This document shows, piece after piece, positions 53,478-64,000 of a DNA stretch of 64,000 nt (the first letter of the stretch is position 1; each line of letters begins with the position of its first letter). A model generated the notes under the pieces. That model saw only the letters and a list, made by a program, of their open reading frames with translations. It searched no databases and had not been told where the DNA came from. Origin of the DNA: Strongylocentrotus droebachiensis (lineage: Eukaryota; Echinodermata; Echinoidea; Camarodonta; Strongylocentrotidae). A program made the position numbers and the translations under genes. The stretch spans positions 186,001-250,000 of the forward strand of contig JAVYIG010002116.1 of assembly GCA_035222895.1 (NCBI GenBank), written 5' to 3'.

Positions 53478-56400
53478 GGCACTGGTTTTTTTAACTATGA
53501 CCAAATAGCTTAATGACCCTTTGACAGCCTGAAACTTTACAAAGATAAAGAATTAGAAATCAGTTACAACTTTTTCTTGTAGCATGGACCTAAGTTAACC
53601 TCCCATAGCTTAACGAAAAAAATTCAGCGTTGCTTTATGTGCATGAGGTATCCCTGAACAGCTAATTGTTTACGGAATTTTGTAACAAAATTGACATACC
53701 TTTTTTGTTGGAGCCGAAAAAAATATATACCCACAAGCAATATGTTTTTTTTTCTATTGATGATTAATGAGCATGGGTGGATCTAAAAGAAAGTTAACAG
53801 TACTCTGAATTAACTCCTGTATTTTGATAGAACAGGGCAATTGAAAATGGTGTTTCGGACGTTACATTTTCCGTAAACAATGTAGGCCCTCATTTAACCC
53901 ACTAGAACAATCATTTAATGAGATTGTTTATGGTTTGAATAAGCTTATTAGTTACTCCAAGTCATTAAATTAAAAGAAAATATAATTTAATTGTAGTAGC
54001 GCTTATATTATAAATATATTCAAAATTTGAAAAAGTTGTCTCATTTTCCGTAAACAATTTTGTAACGTCCAAAACAAATTTCAATTTGAAGTAGCAGAAA
54101 ATAAATGAACTGCAGGATTTATCTTTCGTAACATTTTTTAAACATTTCATGGCGGCTACCCACCAAAAAAAAGAAATTTGCAATACATCATTACAATACT
54201 ATTTTATAGTTAAAACCAATTTTCCGTTAACAGTTGTAACGTCCGAAACAAATGTAACGTCCGAAACAAAAAATATCAAAAATGTGATGATAATCCATAT
54301 TTGAGGGTATCTGGAGTGAATAAATCATTATGAAATAAGTTATTATAAGTCTTAACACAAGTCAAAACACAAATCAGGTCTTTCAAATCCAATAATTTTG
54401 TGTAAACTCAAGAAGGGTGTTTCGGACGTTACACTATTTGATTGTTAACACATAGTTTGCAAATTTCAACTAATTTTCGATCATATGTGCAAGTTACGAT
54501 TTCACAATGCACACTCCTGTTAAAAACACTATTTTGATAATTTCATTTAGATCTAAATATACAAATATGAAGAAATATGATGCAAAAAATCAAATTTTCC
54601 GTAAAATATCTAAATTTTCTGCAAAATTGACTTATAAAACATAAATATTGAAGCCACACTTTGTGGTGCGAGGCATTCCTGGCTGCTTTAGTATATCCTT
54701 AATTGTAATTTATCAGAAAAAATCTCAATAAAAGTGACTCATAAAAATTATTCAGCCATTTTAACAGCACTTTCTGTTATGCTGTTAGCACGTTTCGGAT
54801 GTTACATTAAACTGTTAACAGACATTTTCATAATTTAACTGGTTCAAATGAGGGGCAAAGATAGATGTGAGAATAGCACATTTCAATTTTTCAACCTCTC
54901 CTCTTACTATTTACATTGCTGTGTGTTTGCAAATCATCACGTTTTCATTTTTACAGAGGTTCCAAATTATGTCATATAACCAAAGATTGTATGGTCAATC
55001 TAAACTATTTGGTAGGTTACAAAAGCTCAAAATCACCCACTTAAGCAATACCCAGTGTACATGTACATGACACGGGTATGATACAGGTATATAAAGTTGA
55101 TAATATCAAACAAATTAAAATGTTTTTCTAAAAATGTATGGGAAATATGGATTTTCATTTGAAAATACCTTTTAAAAAGGGCACTCAGTACACGTAACTA
55201 ATCTGTGTAGAAAGTACATACATGTATAAAAGAAAAGGGCATTACCAGTAATACCTTATTTAATGATCCTAAACATATACATGCAGTATCTTCCTCAAAT
55301 CTATGTATACATACAAAATGTATAAGCTAGTGTAGGGATTTATTTTGAACTTCTGAAACTCCCCTTCATATCCATGATTCATCCCTTTCATATTAATAGG
55401 TCATCCCTCATTCACATTCACCCTTTTCATCCACCATCCTTTCATCTGTCTATCTCTCTCTCTCATTGGTTTCAATGTTCACCTGATGCAGTCAAGCTTA
55501 TATAGTATAATTTACATATACTATGAATATTCAATATATACCCTTTGTTTATGTTTGAATATTCAAGAATACTTTGTGATGTTGATTTATACTTGTATGG
55601 GACTATATGAATATTTATTGATTTATTCTACTTTGCATGGAATGTATATGGAATGCTACATAGAATGCTGTAATGCTTTTACACATTAAAACCTGGTCAG
55701 TTAGCTAGTAGTTATCAATCCTACAACATGTCTGCTGGGCTGCCTCTGTGTTAAGAGTGCTAGGAATTATCTGTTAGAACCGCAACCCTACACTAGTGTG
55801 AAATATAAATGGGCTGTCCGTTTTTTTTTCTTCCCTCTACAAAATGTCAAAGTTGGGGGTGCGGCGCTGCGGCCTTATCGCCGGCAAATACGGTACATGT
55901 TTAACCTACACTGTATATTGTTTGTCACCTGTAATATAGGCACAGCAAGAGTTAAGATCTATCAACCAACCAACCAACCAATCAATCCATCCATTCATCA
56001 ATCGGTCATCAATTAAATAAATAAATAAATAAATACTTATTTAAGAGCATTAAAACATATTGTCGTTTGAAACAGCCTCCTAATACAAATAGTGGTAAAG
56101 GATGATTGTTACTACAGTAGTATTATAACGTAAAACATACACAATTTTAAAATACATCAAATATGTCTCATTCTCGAGATGTACATACATTAGGATTCAC
56201 TTATTTCTTATTACCGTACTTACATGACTGGGGGTACTTTTTTATAGTTTTATTTTTTAAAAGATTTGTCAATGTTTCAGTGCTTACATACATGTATGTG
56301 TTAGTGATATTATTGAATGAAACACTATATAGTTGAAGGCAAAGAACATTAGCAAGCTGATTAAACATCTATATTGTAGAGTTTGTAGAAATTGATGATC

Positions 56401-57340
56401 TCATTGAAATGTTAGCATCGTGTAACATCCGAAACAAACCATAGTATACATTTCACACTGTTGTTCATAACATGCAATAAAGAGTATGTTTCTAAGTGAA
56501 TTTTCTAAGGAGTTTTGATGACTACAATTGCTATTAGCTTCATATTTCACTCTGTTAGATCACATAAGCATTTTTAACTACCGGTACACGTTCTTGAAAT
56601 GAATAATATACCTTACATAAATTGAGTGGTCGATGAAGACAAACTTGGTATACAAGTATGTGCTAAACTAATTAAAACTGCACAATTTTTTTCCATAAAT
56701 GTTACAGAAGTATTTTTCTGCAAACAATTAATGTAACTGAGGTCAATAATACCTAAAGAAAAGCAATTAACTTGAATAAAGTTATAATGTTAACAGTGTG
56801 TAACGTCCGAAACATCAGTGGTGTGCCATATGAAAATTATTAGGCAATGCACTGGTTCCCAATTTTTTTGCATGTATTTACTTTATATCATCAGTTGTTA
56901 TAATAAAATAAGTTTGACCTAAGAAAAAAGCATTTTACCTATTGAAATAAAAACTTGTTATTGTCAAAACCCTAATTTAGGGCTATTTTTCACTTTCAAG
57001 GGATACAGAATCTGTATTTTTCAAGATAGAAACTCAACAATTTGCATGAATAATCTCTGAAACATATTCTTAAAGACCCAACATATTTAAAGGTGTAGTT
57101 AATAGCAAATGAGTTTTATATCACAGTTATTAGATATGCTATAGTTCACAATAAAATTGTAAAAACTCAAAGTATTCATATCTGGTGAATAAATAGGAGA
57201 TAGATTAAGGTCCAGAATTTGCATTTCTCAAAAATATGATTAGTCCTGATCCTATAAATACAAGTTTGAAGTGAGTGAACATAATTTCATTTTGGACCCA
57301 TTTGTGGACACATTTGGTATAAGTTAAAAAAACCAGTGCC
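53478..57340. mobile_element. 3.86 kb DNA element with TTAT target duplication and iterated TGTAACGTCCGAAACA words
   Basis: Ends are GGCACTGGTTTTTTTAACT and its exact complement, with similarity extending to ~29 bases (..ACCAAAT). TTAT lies directly outside both ends (53474-53477, 57341-57344). At least eight copies of TGTAACGTCCGAAACA or 1-2 base variants occur: 53851 (reverse), 54061, 54235, 54253 (forward), 54418, 54791 (reverse), 56421 and 56799 (forward). A second word, TTTTCCGTAAACA, lies near several of them. No convincing ORF, so non-autonomous. Superfamily not assigned. Confidence 0.75.
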
Positions 57341-57589
57341 TTATAACAAATGCACGCTTAGCTATTGATGCTCAGGTATATGCATGCTGTAAGCATTAAT
57401 CCGATGTCATGAGAGCATGTGTACGTACTAATTAGAAGAAATAAAATGGATCTGTGACAGAGATATCGTAAAGAATTAGCTAAGGGACCGGGAAGAGCCA
57501 GGAATGTGACTCTGATCAAAGAAGATTGTGAGGGTGTGGTGAGAGTGAATGCCGGGGGTGGGAGGAGTGGAGGAATCGAGACTTATAGA

Positions 57590-57950
57590 TCGAAAGAGAG
57601 AGAGAGACTGCATGCATGGAGAAAGACAGAGGGAGAAAGAGAGACTGCATGGAGAAAGACGGAGGGAGAGAGAGAGACTGCATGGAGAAAGACGGAGGGA
57701 GAAAGAGAGACTGCATGGAGAAAGACGGAGGGAGAGAGAGAGACTGCATGGAGAAAGACGGAGGGAGAAAGAGAGACTGCATGGAGAAAGACGGAGGGAG
57801 AGAGAGAAACTGGAGAAAGACGGAGGGAGAGAGAGAGATAGAGACTGGAGAAAGACGGAGGGAGAGAGAGATAGAGAGACTGGAGAAAGACGGAGGGAGA
57901 GAGAGAGATAGAGACTGGAGAAAGACGGAGGGAGAGAGAGACATATTTAA
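57590..57950 (+). repeat. Minisatellite of GGAGAAAGACGGAGGGAGAG units
   Basis: About eleven units of 31-33 bases, the first six containing CTGCATGGAGAAAGACGGAG, the last ones a shortened form. All frames are open, giving spurious Glu/Arg-rich proteins. Confidence 0.9.
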
Positions 57951-58009
57951 AACAAAAATTGGTCCCGAAATTTGGGGGGTAAGGTCATCTTTTTTAGGTC
58001 ATCTATTAG

Positions 58010-58013
<4 letters not shown>

Positions 58014-58050
<37 letters not shown>

Positions 58051-58135
58051 CAAGGGGGAGGGGGGGGGGGGGTTCCCGAAAAAAATACACATAAAAAAAC
58101 CTCAAGGGGGGGGGGGTTTAACCCCCCCCCTGCCT
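58014..58135. repeat. Homopolymer runs (A)n, (G)n, (C)n
   Basis: A ~35 base A run, then G runs and a C run. Resembles the C/G-tract elements at 31 and 36 kb. Assembly may be inexact here. Confidence 0.85.
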
Positions 58136-58149
58136 GTCCCCGTGAATAA

Positions 58150-59345
58150 AGATCTGTTCCATTATTTCAAAATCCTGAAACATCGACACTTTTCAACTAA
58201 TTTGGTGCAGAAAACAAATGGCAGGTATCCTTGCAGTGTATGACATGTCTTATGCGTGCGTGTGACATCGCACATAAATGCAAGTTGGTGATTCCCCATC
58301 TAACTACGCGTATTAGAGTTACGATTTTCAAAATATTATAACTTTCTCATTTATTGTATTTCCGATGTTTCTCATACTTACACCAATCTACTTTAGAAAA
58401 TGTCTTTTAATCCTGTTCTCCTTCCTCTCAAAAAGTGTTCCTTTCTCGATCTCAATAACTTCTCTCTTTACTCCTCTCCCATTCTCCCTTGCTATAATAT
58501 CCCTCATTGCATCCATCCAATAATATTGAACTCCCACTTGATTTCTCCACACCTCCACATTTTCCAGTTCATGCACTGTATCTCTTCTTCAACTACGTGT
58601 AGATTCAAATGTGACTCGAAATCTATTACATAAATTACACCCAGGATACAGCCAATGGACAAAAATTGATTTACTCTTTATTTTTACATGACTGTATCAT
58701 AAATATATGGTTTACAATGGCCATTGTGATGGGTTTTCCAGGTATTATGTTGGTGTTTTTTTTTTAATTGTGATGCCATGGTGCACCTTCTGGGTAAAAA
58801 AATATAAATTTATCTATTAAACTAATTTCGTGCCTTTATATATAACAGTAGAATTTGATATTTTATAAGAATCATGTTAATAATTCAAGACTAGATGATA
58901 AACATGTTCCATAAACATTCAAATGTTCCAAGAAAAATGTAAGCAACTCTAACCTTGATGTAGATTTAATCTCTAATCTAATCAATTTTCGCTATTTACT
59001 AATATAACGATATCCCAGTTATAACACCTAGAAACATCAGCATTGAGTAGCAAAAATTACGAGCAATTGATATCAATTATGCAGTCTTTATAAGTTGTTA
59101 TGATTCTTTAAAAAATATACAAAATCTGAGGGAGAAAGGAATATTTGATGCATATGGCAACTAGGCCTCATCTATAATCCCTAAGTATATACTGTATCCC
59201 AAAGATCATTCACTCCAAACTGCATCACACTGACCTTTATTGTTCCTATAGATGACCGTTGAGCTATTTGCCGTATTTATTATGAAACGATGAACACTGA
59301 GCATCAAAAGAAACTTTTCACTAACAGTAGCCCCCTTCATATGAA
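58150..59345. other. Non-coding stretch
   Basis: No gene, RNA or named repeat recognised. Confidence 0.5.
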
Positions 59346-59349
59346 CATT

Positions 59350-59391
59350 TTTTTGCAAAATAATGAACAAAGGTTCATTATTTTGCAAAAA
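59350..59391. repeat. Perfect 19 bp hairpin
   Basis: TTTTTGCAAAATAATGAAC, loop AAAG, then the exact complement. Confidence 0.9.
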
Positions 59392-59468
59392 CGTGTGAAA
59401 CCATTGTCACTTAGGCCTACTTTATGTTTCATTTGGATAAATAGATTTGTGCGGATAATTTCAAGACT

Positions 59469-61796
59469 GGCAGGTCCAAGCTATTTGCTTTGTGACGTAC
59501 GGGACATTCAGAGACTTTAAACAAGAAATAACAATGGATGACATTATTTATATGGCTATCTTTTGGTATGAGTCTGTGGCTATTATGGGCTAGTTCATTT
59601 GTGGAAAGTTTTAGTTCTGACCAATTCATAAATTAATTTTTAATGTAATTAATGTGCTGCGTGACGTACGGGACCAGAGAATTTCTGACTTTTTCAAAAA
59701 TAAGTTCATCATTAAAGTTCTCTGAATTTATTAAGTTATGAGATTTATGGTAATGATATCTTAATTCATTATGGAATCAAGCATTAATCACAACTATTAC
59801 CATATTTTTCTGACCTTTCGTTGTTATGTAATATACCCAAACATAAATGTGTGTATGTGACGTACGGGACACGTGACGTACGGGACAACTTTTCCCTATG
59901 GGAAAATGCATTGAAATGAAGAATTTTCGTCAAAATTTGTTAAATGTGAACAATTTAAACTTAAATCAGTGACAATTAAAGTGTTTTAGAACCCAATTAG
60001 ATCATCTGACCATCACTTAATATCATCTGTGTTAATTTATGGGGTAAATCGATACAAATATTACTTTAACAAAGAAAACAAATTGAATTAATATATTCAT
60101 ACACACTATATTACCATTTTTATTCCATTTACCCATCTATCATGCGCAGTCATGCTTCTTTTCTCATTTCTTTTATCCATTCCATTCAACATTGCAAAAT
60201 GTTTTTAAATAATAATTAATGAAGAAGATGAATTTGAACTTGAAAACTTTTATTTAACTTGTTTGAAACACAGGGGCACACTCGGCACATCATATTTTGT
60301 CAAAGAACATTTCTTATGCTCTAAGTGTTTGTGAACAAAGATACATTAAAAATATGAAGTCTTTTCTTCATAGCTTGTTTGAATTACTTGATAGTAATAT
60401 CATAGAATTTTGAAGGAATTCAAAGATAATGCTGAACATATTGTCTTTTTTAAATCCTTTTATCACAGATTAGAACATGTATATGTTGCTGTCATATATT
60501 CAAGAATTTAGATGTACATTAATGTAGCCTACATGTACATGTTTGTGAAAGATTGATACAAAAATATAAATCTTGAATGTATTTTGTATTGATTAAAGAC
60601 ATCTTATTAACACCACCAGATATAAGAAATTAAAACCCTAAAGGTTTGTGAGACCTTTTCCACAATTCAAAAGATTAATGCATGGGTGTAAAAGTGATAA
60701 CAATCTTAAGTGGGTGAGAGTGTGAAATACTCAAAAAGGCTATCCTTCCTTAAAAGTTATGATTTAGTTTTTAGGAGATCAAAATTCCCAAGCTGGCTCC
60801 ATAACATGTACAGTGTATGCTGTAATCCTTTACCATCATAATATGACATTTAAATAGAATATAAAAAAAACCTCACATGGAGAGCTTGATAGCATACATG
60901 TACATGTGCTAAGATTCTTACCTGCAGCATCTATGAGTTGTAAAAGCCAGCTTCTGGTGCATCTACTACCATATACTTTCATTAGACTCATTCCAGGAAC
61001 TAGTACACTATTATGATTTACATATTTAGCATCCTGCCAATGTTGGGGACATCAACTGGCAAAATACCAAAGTTGATAATACCAGGGGTCTGGCTTGAAA
61101 ACTAATTACATCGAATTCAGTACAAACAAGTAAATTCCTAGAAGGGACCCAGTTGAAATGTTCATATATCCCTGTATACAACAAGTTTCCTAACACAGTA
61201 TATATTCTCCTTTTGGTCATTTCTTTTTTCACATCTTGCATTGGTTTTATATGGGGTTGTCCCGTACGTCACACACTTGTCCCGTACGTCACATTTCTTA
61301 ATTTGATTATGTAATCAACACAGAATTTTTGTAATTTTTGTTAAACCTATTTTTTGTTAGGTATTCATCTAACTTCCTAGAATATCTTTAAAAAAAAAAA
61401 ATATTTTCATAATTAAAATTAAACAAATTGTGATCAAATTGTGACGTACGGGACATCACATTTTGGAACCTACCTCATTTGCATAATTAATTAATTTTGA
61501 AAGTTTTTATATTTTTTTCCTATTTTCTAGCATGATGGTCTACAATTCCTGAGATATTTAATTTTAAACAAATAATTCAAACGAGATACAAAAATAAAAA
61601 TGTAATGTCCCGTACGTCACGCTAATAAATACAAATCGAAGTTCGTGACCTTGGCACTCGTCGTATTTTGATAATTTTTTTTTTTTTTATCAGATTCATA
61701 AAATTCATAGTTTCAGCTTTAAAATGAGGTATAGTTTGTTAAATATATATAAAGATGAAATTTGACCCCCAGAGGGGACAATAGCTTGGACCTGCC
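59469..61796. mobile_element. 2.3 kb inverted-repeat element with iterated GTGACGTACGGGACA words
   Basis: GGCAGGTCCAAGCTATT (59469-59485) has its exact complement at 61780-61796. Between them are eight near-identical copies of GTGACGTACGGGAC(A): forward at 59492, 59661, 59857, 59871 and 61441; reverse at 61260, 61280 and 61606. A close pair occurs on each side, at similar depth from the ends. No ORF of note. Exact ends and target duplication not determined. Confidence 0.65.
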
Positions 61797-61992
61797 CAAT
61801 TATTATCAGTGCTATCATTTATGTACCGATTAGCCGCGACACTTAAATCAACACAGATGCGATTTTCATTAAAAAAAACACCATTTAATCGTTTTTTTCA
61901 TAATAGAAGTAAACTTTTTTTTTTTAATATTATAAATTAATTAATTTAAATAAGACTACACATGGGTCTCCTGGTCACTGGTCCCTGTAAAC

Positions 61993-62028
61993 CATAGAGA
62001 TATATACTATTAAGTATATATCTCTATG
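61993..62028. mobile_element. 36 bp perfect palindrome flanked by 8 bp direct repeats
   Basis: CATAGAGATATATACT, loop ATTA, exact complement. CTGTAAAC occurs immediately on both sides (61985-61992, 62029-62036), as expected for a target duplication of hAT type. Confidence 0.7.
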
Positions 62029-62049
62029 CTGTAAACAGTACTTTTTGTG

Positions 62050-62758
62050 GACCGTTGATCTCGTTAGTTGTCGGTCTCTTTGGCTGCCGGTTTTGCGGGC
62101 TGGTAATCTCTTTGGCTGTCAGTCTTGTGGGGGTGTTGAAACTGTTGATCTCTTTGGCTGTCGGTCTTGTGGGCTGTTGATCTCTTTGGCTGTCGGTCTT
62201 GTGGGCTGTTGATCTCTTTGGCTGTCAGTCTTGTGGGCTGTTGATCTCTTTGGCTGCCGGTTTTACGGGCTGTTGATCTCTTTGGCTGCCGGTTTTACAG
62301 GCTGTTGATCTCTTTGGCTGTCGGTCTTGTGGGCTGTTGATCTCTTTGGCTGTCGGTCTTGTGGGCTGTTGATCTCTTTGGCTGTCAGTCTTGTGGGCTG
62401 TTGATCTCTTTGGCTGCCGGTTTTACGGGCTGTTGATCTCTTTGGCTGCCGGTTTTACAGGCTGTTGATCTCTTTGGCTGTCGGTCTTCTGGGGGTGTTG
62501 ATCTCTTTGGCTGTCGGTTTTACAGGCTGTTGATCTCTTTGGCTGCCGGTTTTACGGGCTGTTGATCTCTTTGGCTGTCGGTTTTACAGGCTGTTGATCT
62601 CTTTGGCTGTCGGTCTTGTAGGCTGTTGATCTCTTTGGCTGCCGGTTTTGCGGGCTGTTGATCCCTTAGGCTGCCGGTTTTGCGGGCTGTTGATCTCTTT
62701 AGCTGCCGGTTTTGCAGGCTGTTGATCTCTTTGGCTGTCGGTCTTGTGGGCTATTGAG
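62050..62758 (+). repeat. 32 bp minisatellite, ~22 copies, with higher-order structure
   Basis: Unit CTCTTTGGCTGTCGGTCTTG + TGGGCTGTTGAT with variants (CTGCCGGTTTTACGGG). A block of five units (160 bases) near 62155-62312 is repeated almost exactly at 62315-62472. No spacers, so not a CRISPR-type array. Confidence 0.95.
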
Positions 62759-62759
62759 C

Positions 62760-63083
62760 TAAACGTGAGCTAAACCCTCCTGTTCTCCTGATTCGTCTGT
62801 TTGGGTTGTTTCTGTAACGGGAAATTTAACATTTAATTGCAGTGGAATTCTGATTACATTTTCATTACTAAAATATATTACTCTAATTGAAGGCCAGAGC
62901 CCGGTCCCTCCAGTCAGTGTTATTTAGGGTACGCATATGCATGTTCCCTCCATCTGAAAACACCCTCTAAGTCCGGTGTGTAAAGTCTTTTTTGTGTACT
63001 ACGAGCCAGACTTTGGTGCGTGAAAGTATACCCCTTTACCGGACATTTTGGTAACACGCATGGTATCCCTCCGTTCACGGAGT

Positions 63084-63120
<37 letters not shown>

Positions 63121-64000
63121 GCCGGGGGCCAGAGAAAGTGAAGATGTGAAGATACATCTATTTTAAACTGCAATTTTTGGTCGAATATTGATTTTCAAGT
63201 TGGATGATGTTGGAAACATACACACATACTGTAAATCTGAGTGTATAAGAGAAGAATTACCAACAAAAATGGTTTGTCCATTTTAGCCTAGCTTGATCGA
63301 ATTTCACTTTTACCACGTTTCACAATCTACACGAACTCGCCGGGTTCATTTGCATGCCAAGACATCTTCCATCGCCATAATCGTATGGACAGCTAAATGT
63401 TATTATAATCAGCATCAGATTGTGTTATAAGTTTGGGGAGAGACGACTCCTCCAATACAGAGGGCTAATGCTATGAAAGTAAACTTTATCGAAACGGGTT
63501 ATATAAGATTATAAACGTAACCTTGCGTCAGATACGGTTCTAGAAGAGTGATCGCGGGAGGGGCTTCAGGGTTCTTGCATGTGCTTAACTAATATTAATT
63601 TATAATTAAATAACATTTGGGATGCTTGAAGAAATTGGGAGTGGGCTTGAGCCCCCTCCCCGCCACCCTCTAGAACCACTATTGCCTTGCATCCCAACAA
63701 AGCTCCTAATTACCTGAGAGTCTGTATGGATTGGTATAAAAACAACCCCTTTCATCCTTAAATTTAACATTATTCGTAGATTTAAAAAATTTAAGATGAA
63801 GATAAAATGATTAGTTGGGCAACAGAGAGAAATGAAAAAATAAAGAAAAAAGAAGGAGATAGAAAGCAAGACACAAAAAGGCACAGCAAGACACAGAAAG
63901 ATTGTATTAAAGAAGACGGTAAACAAATTAATTCGAAACTGGCTACAGACAGGACGAGGTGGAAAGCGGTATCGAGGATACCCGACCCGCCATAGAGAGG
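62760..64000. other. Right edge: no gene recognised
   Basis: Apart from the poly-G run I see no gene. A purine-rich open frame at 63807-63995 is low complexity and unsupported. Confidence 0.5.
63083..63119. repeat. Poly-G run
   Basis: A run of about 37 G. Its length is probably unreliable in assembly. Confidence 0.95.

Noticed and set aside
53024..53513. Long Arg-, Leu-, Pro- and Ser-rich open reading frames
   Set aside because: Shadows of the second CTT/CTC array.
57506..58149. Glu/Arg-rich proteins of 110-180 residues on both strands
   Set aside because: Products of the 31-33 bp minisatellite, whose unit lacks stops in every frame.
62050..62758. CRISPR-like array
   Set aside because: Contiguous tandem repeat without spacers in a eukaryotic genome.

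Overview
This is eukaryotic nuclear DNA: AT-rich, intron-rich and full of transposons, from an invertebrate animal. The signs are GT..AG introns, a C2H2 zinc-finger gene, an OATP-type transporter with a Kazal-like loop, Tc1/mariner, hAT-like and non-LTR elements, tRNA-derived SINEs, and many short inverted-repeat elements of the 'gggccc..gtttcataaa' type common in marine invertebrates. An echinoderm such as a sea urchin is my best guess, but that is inference and not certain.

Three protein genes can be built by joining exons in phase. (1) On the minus strand, 10475 to 7139, is a C2H2 zinc-finger protein with two coding exons, 769 aa, ten fingers and two AT-hook-like stretches. (2) On the plus strand, about 11468 to 49614, is a coiled-coil protein in eight exons. 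The frame from the ATG at 13055 gives 246 aa; the gene was not recognised. (3) On the minus strand, 34128 to 21377, is a complete ten-coding-exon organic anion transporter (SLCO/OATP family), 759 aa, with a possible 5' UTR exon near 39 kb. The transporter lies entirely inside the ~29.7 kb intron 2 of gene 2, on the opposite strand. Genes 1 and 2 diverge from a shared interval of about 1 kb (10476-11467).

Most of the rest is intronic or intergenic repeat. 0.2-6.8 kb has MITE fragments and no gene. 11.9-21.3 kb has a SINE, a ~330 bp tandem duplication, a ~370 bp repeat pair, simple repeats and a DNA element with a 5 bp target duplication. 21.4-34.1 kb is the transporter, with several MITEs close to its splice donors. 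30.7-36.4 kb contains nested hAT-like and SINE insertions. 41.4-44.3 kb contains LINE 3' ends. 46.4-51.98 kb has MITEs in and after gene 2, a SINE and an internally deleted Tc1/mariner. From 52 kb to the end no gene is seen.

The most unusual material is at 53.5-57.3 kb and 59.5-61.8 kb. These are two large inverted-repeat elements without a recognisable ORF, each studded with many copies of a 15-16 bp word (TGTAACGTCCGAAACA in the first, TGTGACGTACGGGACA in the second). The two words look related. A third cluster of CGTCCGGTAA words lies at 47.57 kb inside an intron. They look like non-autonomous DNA transposons with iterated subterminal protein-binding sites, possibly one undescribed family group.
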